DNA from: a virus
DNA: 22,360 bases
IMG/VR virus record: IMGVR_UViG_3300030107_007467
Coordinates: 1-22,360 of that record
Strand: one strand, 5' to 3'
The translations under genes were made by a program, and so were the position numbers. Below are positions 20,645 to 22,360 of the stretch, one piece after another (positions within the stretch are counted from its first letter, which is position 1; each line of letters starts with the position of its first letter). The notes beneath the pieces were generated by a model. That model did no database searches and had not been told where the DNA came from. It worked only from the letters and a program-made list of their open reading frames with translations.

Positions 20645-20710
20645 AAATTTGCTACCCTTCTTCACTTTTAAAGATCTAGATCTTTAAAAGTGAAGAAGGG
20701 TAGCAAATTT
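20645..20710. repeat. Palindrome P2, 66 bp perfect, no loop
   Basis: 33-bp arms, centre between 20677 and 20678, core ATCTAGAT. An 11-base direct repeat AATTTCTGGAT occurs at 20628-20638 and 20706-20716, bracketing the palindrome and resembling a target duplication, although the right copy overlaps the arm. Confidence 0.97.
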
Positions 20711-20725
20711 CTGGATGTCCTCTAA

Positions 20726-20780
20726 AGTATTATGAGTTTTTTAAAATCTTCAGGGAAGATTATTAAAAACTTATAATACT
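20726..20780. repeat. Inverted repeat P3, 26-bp arms with 3 mismatches
   Basis: Arms 20726-20751 and 20755-20780 match at 23 of 26 positions around the loop AGG. AT-rich; the only clearly imperfect one among the larger repeats. Confidence 0.85.
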
Positions 20781-20787
20781 ACTTAAA

Positions 20788-20815
20788 TATTTAAAAACTC
20801 TAGAGTTTTTAAATA
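20788..20815. repeat. Palindrome P4, 28 bp perfect, no loop
   Basis: 14-bp arms around the centre CTCTAGAG, the same core as P1. Confidence 0.92.
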
Positions 20816-20820
20816 AAAAT

Positions 20821-20858
20821 ACAGACTCTAGAATATTCTAGAATATTTTAGAGTCTGT
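20821..20858. repeat. Palindrome P5, 38 bp, one G/T mismatch, no loop
   Basis: 19-bp arms with a single mismatched pair; centre TTCTAGAA. Its right end merges with TGTCAA (20856-20861), which read leftward is a TTGACA -35-like box. Confidence 0.92.
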
Positions 20859-20871
20859 CAAGTTTTGAGGC

Positions 20872-20925
20872 CAGCCTCTGGAATCTCAAAAGATTTCTGG
20901 AAATCTTTTGAGATTCCAGAGGCTG
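20872..20925. repeat. Inverted repeat P6, 25-bp stem, 4-base loop
   Basis: Perfect arms 20872-20896 and 20901-20925 around CTGG. The inner part TCAAAAGATTT is shared with P7. Confidence 0.95.
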
Positions 20926-20928
20926 CTT

Positions 20929-20977
20929 CCCCTCAGAGATTCAAAAGATTTATGAAATCTTTTGAATCTCTGAGGGG
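20929..20977. repeat. Inverted repeat P7, 23-bp stem, 3-base loop
   Basis: Perfect arms 20929-20951 and 20955-20977 around ATG. It lies three bases from P6 and shares the inner 11 bases of its stem, while the outer stems differ. Confidence 0.95.
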
Positions 20978-21063
20978 GCTGGGCAGGAGGCCATGCCGGG
21001 GCTGGGGTATATATACTAATATACATACATTTCTAGAACTTTTGAGGTGTCAACCTATAAGAA

Positions 21064-21114
21064 ATCGCGGGTATTCTAAAATCTCGGGTATTCTAAAATC
21101 TCGGGTATTCTAGA
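21064..21114. repeat. Three 17-bp iterons
   Basis: Three head-to-tail units at 21064-21080, 21081-21097 and 21098-21114 of the form ATCTCGGGTATTCTAAA; unit 1 has GC for TC, and unit 3 ends in TAGA. They lie about 40-90 bases downstream of the leftward promoter -10 box. Likely binding sites for a phage protein (regulator, origin binder or TerS). Confidence 0.9.
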
Positions 21115-21155
21115 GTATCTCTAAAGATATACAAACCGCCGGGGGTGGTTATGCC

Positions 21156-21184
21156 AGTATATAGTTGAAAATTAGTTTTGTCAA
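21156..21184 (-). promoter_or_regulatory. Leftward sigma70-type promoter for the early operon
   Basis: TTGACA (21184-21179), 17-base spacer, TATACT (21161-21156): -35 perfect, -10 five of six. Transcription should start near 21149 and run through the iterons and hairpins into gene 20052-20441. Confidence 0.8.
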
Positions 21185-21187
21185 TAC

Positions 21188-21216
21188 TTGACAGAACTAA
21201 ATATAGAACCTATAAT
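21188..21216 (+). promoter_or_regulatory. Rightward sigma70 promoter, perfect consensus
   Basis: TTGACA (21188-21193), exactly 17 bases, TATAAT (21211-21216). Expected start of transcription is about 21222-21224, i.e. at the terS ATG, implying a leaderless or nearly leaderless mRNA. The -35 box is 3 bases from the -35 box of the leftward promoter and forms an inverted repeat with it. Confidence 0.88.
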
Positions 21217-21223
21217 AAGCCCC

Positions 21224-21613
21224 ATGAATAAAGAATTAACACAAAAACAACAATCTTTTCTAAACCACCTAGTGGAGCAAGGAGGTGATCCTAAGAAAGC
21301 AGCGGTGTTGGCTGGGTATAATAGTGGTCATTATCAGGTTGTCAAATCATTAAAAAAAGAAATATTAGATATAGCTGAAGGAATCCTTGCTCAGTCAGCA
21401 CCACAAGCTGCTCTAAAACTAGTAGAAGTTATGAATTCAGATAGACCTATACCTCAGGTTAATACTAGAATTCAGGCTGCTCAGACTATCTTGGACAGGG
21501 TAGGTTTAGGAAAAACAGAACGCTTAGATGTTAATCATAAATCTGAGGGTGGTCTCTTTGTATTACCTTCTAAAAAAGAAGTTGTTATAGAGGCAGAATA
21601 CGATGAAGTTTAG
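21224..21613 (+). CDS. Terminase small subunit
   Basis: A 129-residue protein. The N-terminal LTQKQQSFLNHLVEQGGDPKKAAVLAGYN segment is the helix-turn-helix region common to phage small terminases, followed by helical oligomerisation segments (AAQTILDRVGLGKTERLDV near 88-106). It recognises phage DNA and loads TerL for packaging. ATG at 21224 is chosen; a TTG frame from 21188 begins inside the -35 box and would need another promoter. There is no ribosome site before the ATG, consistent with leaderless initiation. A perfect anti-16S sequence AAGGAGGTGATCC (21279-21291) lies inside the gene. Confidence 0.88.
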   Translation: MNKELTQKQQSFLNHLVEQGGDPKKAAVLAGYNSGHYQVVKSLKKEILDIAEGILAQSAPQAALKLVEVMNSDRPIPQVNTRIQAAQTILDRVGLGKTERLDVNHKSEGGLFVLPSKKEVVIEAEYDEV

Positions 21614-21827
21614 AGGCCCAATACCTTTCGGTTATAAGAAAGAAAATGGTATAGTGGTAGAAATACCAGAAGAGCTAGAAGCTTTAGAAGAAATTAAAGA
21701 TCTTATAAAAGATAAATCTATTAGTTTACGTGAAGGTTCCGCATGGTTAGAGTTTAGAACAGGACGTAAGCTTAGCTACCAAGGACTTAAAAATAAGATA
21801 GATAAAGATGCAAGACTGGGAAATTAA
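21603..21827 (+). CDS. Small recombinase-domain-like protein between TerS and TerL
   Basis: A 74-residue protein reading GPIPFGYKKENGIVVEIPEEL, ...SLREGSAWLEFRTGRKLSYQGLKNKI. The order of (P)xGY, an acidic EIPEELEALEEI and a terminal Gly-rich xxLSYQGLKxxI resembles the Recombinase (PF07508) domain of large serine recombinases without the catalytic part; this similarity is tentative. It overlaps terS by 11 bases and terL by 20 bases, so it is translated with both. GAGG lies 9 bases before the ATG. It may be a DNA-binding helper of packaging. Confidence 0.7.
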   Translation: MKFRGPIPFGYKKENGIVVEIPEELEALEEIKDLIKDKSISLREGSAWLEFRTGRKLSYQGLKNKIDKDARLGN

Positions 21828-22360
21828 TCCTGATAATTACCTTAAAGACTCTGAAGGTTCTTTTGTTTTAAAAAAGGACGGTACTCCTAGACGTAAAGGA
21901 GGAAGACCTAAAGGCTCTAAAGGAAAAGGATATAATTATCATAGTAAAACTAAAGCTACTATGCAGGCTAACAAGTCTATAAGAGAAAAACAAAAGAAGA
22001 TTAAGAAGACAGCTTCCAAGCTAGAAGCTTATAAAAAATCTCTAGAAAATAATAAAAAGACTTTAAAGAAAATAGAGGGTTCTGAAGCTTCTGTAACTTC
22101 TCCAGAAGACTTGGAAGGAGTCCCTAAAGCTTTAAAAGAAGAAGCTGAGATTTTATTTCAGCCTAATGAAGGTCCACAGACAGACTTCTTAGCAGCTTCA
22201 GAAACTGATGTTCTTTACGGAGGCGCAGCAGGCGGCGGTAAATCCTATGCCATGCTCGTAGATCCTTTAAGGTATTGTCATAGGCCAGCCCATAGGGCTT
22301 TAATCCTAAGGAGGTCTATGCCAGAACTTCGGGAACTTATAGATAAGTCCCGTGAGCTAT
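21808..22360 (+). CDS. Terminase large subunit, N-terminal part (runs off the window)
   Basis: 184 codons are visible without a stop. Residues 28-41 hold a basic GRPKGSKGKG segment like an AT-hook. Residues 50-95 are Lys-rich and probably coiled coil. The packaging ATPase begins near 115, with Walker A GGAAGGGKS at 138-146 and the LRRS/PELREL segment (about 167-176) typical of TerL. It powers DNA translocation into the capsid and cuts concatemers; the nuclease domain lies beyond the window. The basic extension before the ATPase is longer than in T7 gp19. Confidence 0.93.
   Translation, partial: MQDWEINPDNYLKDSEGSFVLKKDGTPRRKGGRPKGSKGKGYNYHSKTKATMQANKSIREKQKKIKKTASKLEAYKKSLENNKKTLKKIEGSEASVTSPEDLEGVPKALKEEAEILFQPNEGPQTDFLAASETDVLYGGAAGGGKSYAMLVDPLRYCHRPAHRALILRRSMPELRELIDKSREL

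Larger units (their letters stand above)
20442..21187. other. Divergent control region with hairpin array
   Basis: About 745 bases with no credible gene between the leftward early operon and the rightward late operon. From left to right it holds hairpin H3, palindromes P1 to P7, a GC-rich spacer, an AT stretch, three 17-bp iterons, a small GC hairpin (21134-21150: AACCGCC, GGG, GGTGGTT) and two divergent promoters. A leftward transcript from the promoter at 21156-21184 would have a 5' leader of roughly 700 bases with at least eight strong hairpins before its first gene. Phage origins, packaging sites and terminal repeats are often found in such a place; I cannot tell which applies. Confidence 0.8.

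Noticed and set aside
20541-20710. Palindromes as assembly or amplification artefacts
   Set aside because: An artefact would give one inverted copy of neighbouring sequence. Here there are several different palindromes with their own arms, a shared centre and unique spacers, so an artefact is unlikely, though long reads should confirm it.
20541-20710. Protelomerase (hairpin telomere) target like that of phage N15
   Set aside because: The size is similar, but no protelomerase gene is visible and several palindromes occur in a row. It stays possible only if the rest of the genome encodes such an enzyme.
20865-21113. Rightward open frame of 82 codons in the control region
   Set aside because: It runs through P6, P7 and the iterons, so its sequence is dictated by the repeats, and it has no ribosome site.
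20442-21187. CRISPR array
   Set aside because: The repeats differ from one another, spacing is irregular and no cas operon is present. The Cas4-like gene belongs to the phage replication module.
21188-21223. TTG start for terS giving 12 more residues
   Set aside because: The TTG is the first triplet of the consensus -35 box, so the mRNA from that promoter would not include it.

Overview
This window looks like one third to one half of an AT-rich, tailed, double-stranded DNA phage genome. It combines a T7-type replication module (gp4-like primase-helicase, family A polymerase, gp2.5-like single-strand binding protein, gp3-like resolvase, PD-(D/E)XK nuclease), a vitamin-B12-dependent ribonucleotide reductase, two thyX genes, two tRNAs and the start of the DNA-packaging operon. 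No RNA polymerase, integrase or repressor gene is recognisable here. The nucleotide-metabolism set resembles what is known from marine and freshwater podovirus-like phages, but the host cannot be named from the sequence.

Layout. Bases 49-867 (+) hold the end of a rightward operon: a two-helix holin-like membrane protein and two small unknowns. Bases 860-20441 (-) form one tightly packed leftward early/middle operon of about 49 genes joined by ATGA, TTGA or TAATG overlaps. Read in transcription order (right to left) it holds: a block of small unknown early genes (about 20441-14559); tRNA-Leu, a secreted SleB-type cell-wall hydrolase and tRNA-Arg; a DUF932 gene; a first thyX cassette; SSB; primase-helicase; DNA polymerase; HNH protein; Cas4-like nuclease; endonuclease I; DUF3310; ribonucleotide reductase; and a second thyX cassette. 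Bases 21224-22360 (+) start the late operon: TerS, a small recombinase-like protein and the N-terminus of TerL, which runs off the window.

The two operons diverge from a control region at 20442-21187 that is the most unusual part of the window. It contains back-to-back sigma70-type promoters whose -35 boxes form one inverted repeat (TGTCAA-tac-TTGACA), three 17-bp iterons, and eight consecutive large inverted repeats. Two of these are perfect palindromes of 60 and 66 bp without a loop, and the four loopless ones all have TCTAGA exactly at the centre of symmetry. The last of the eight hairpins belongs to a second family with two members inside the early operon (18284-18348 and 19255-19305). 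In this family the loop is conserved (TCACTTCGTTC, or TCACTTGTTC) while the stems are unrelated in sequence but perfectly paired. Two of the three family members stand directly upstream of paralogous genes. This hairpin system is the best candidate here for something undescribed.

Several genes are annotated that conventional length cut-offs would miss (for example 1899-2036, 3907-4065, 12179-12325, 13526-13651, 14161-14301, 14294-14452, 15441-15587, 15794-15964, 15961-16122, 16660-16839, 17342-17437, 19297-19476, 19457-19612). Several starts were moved to the codon that has a ribosome binding site.
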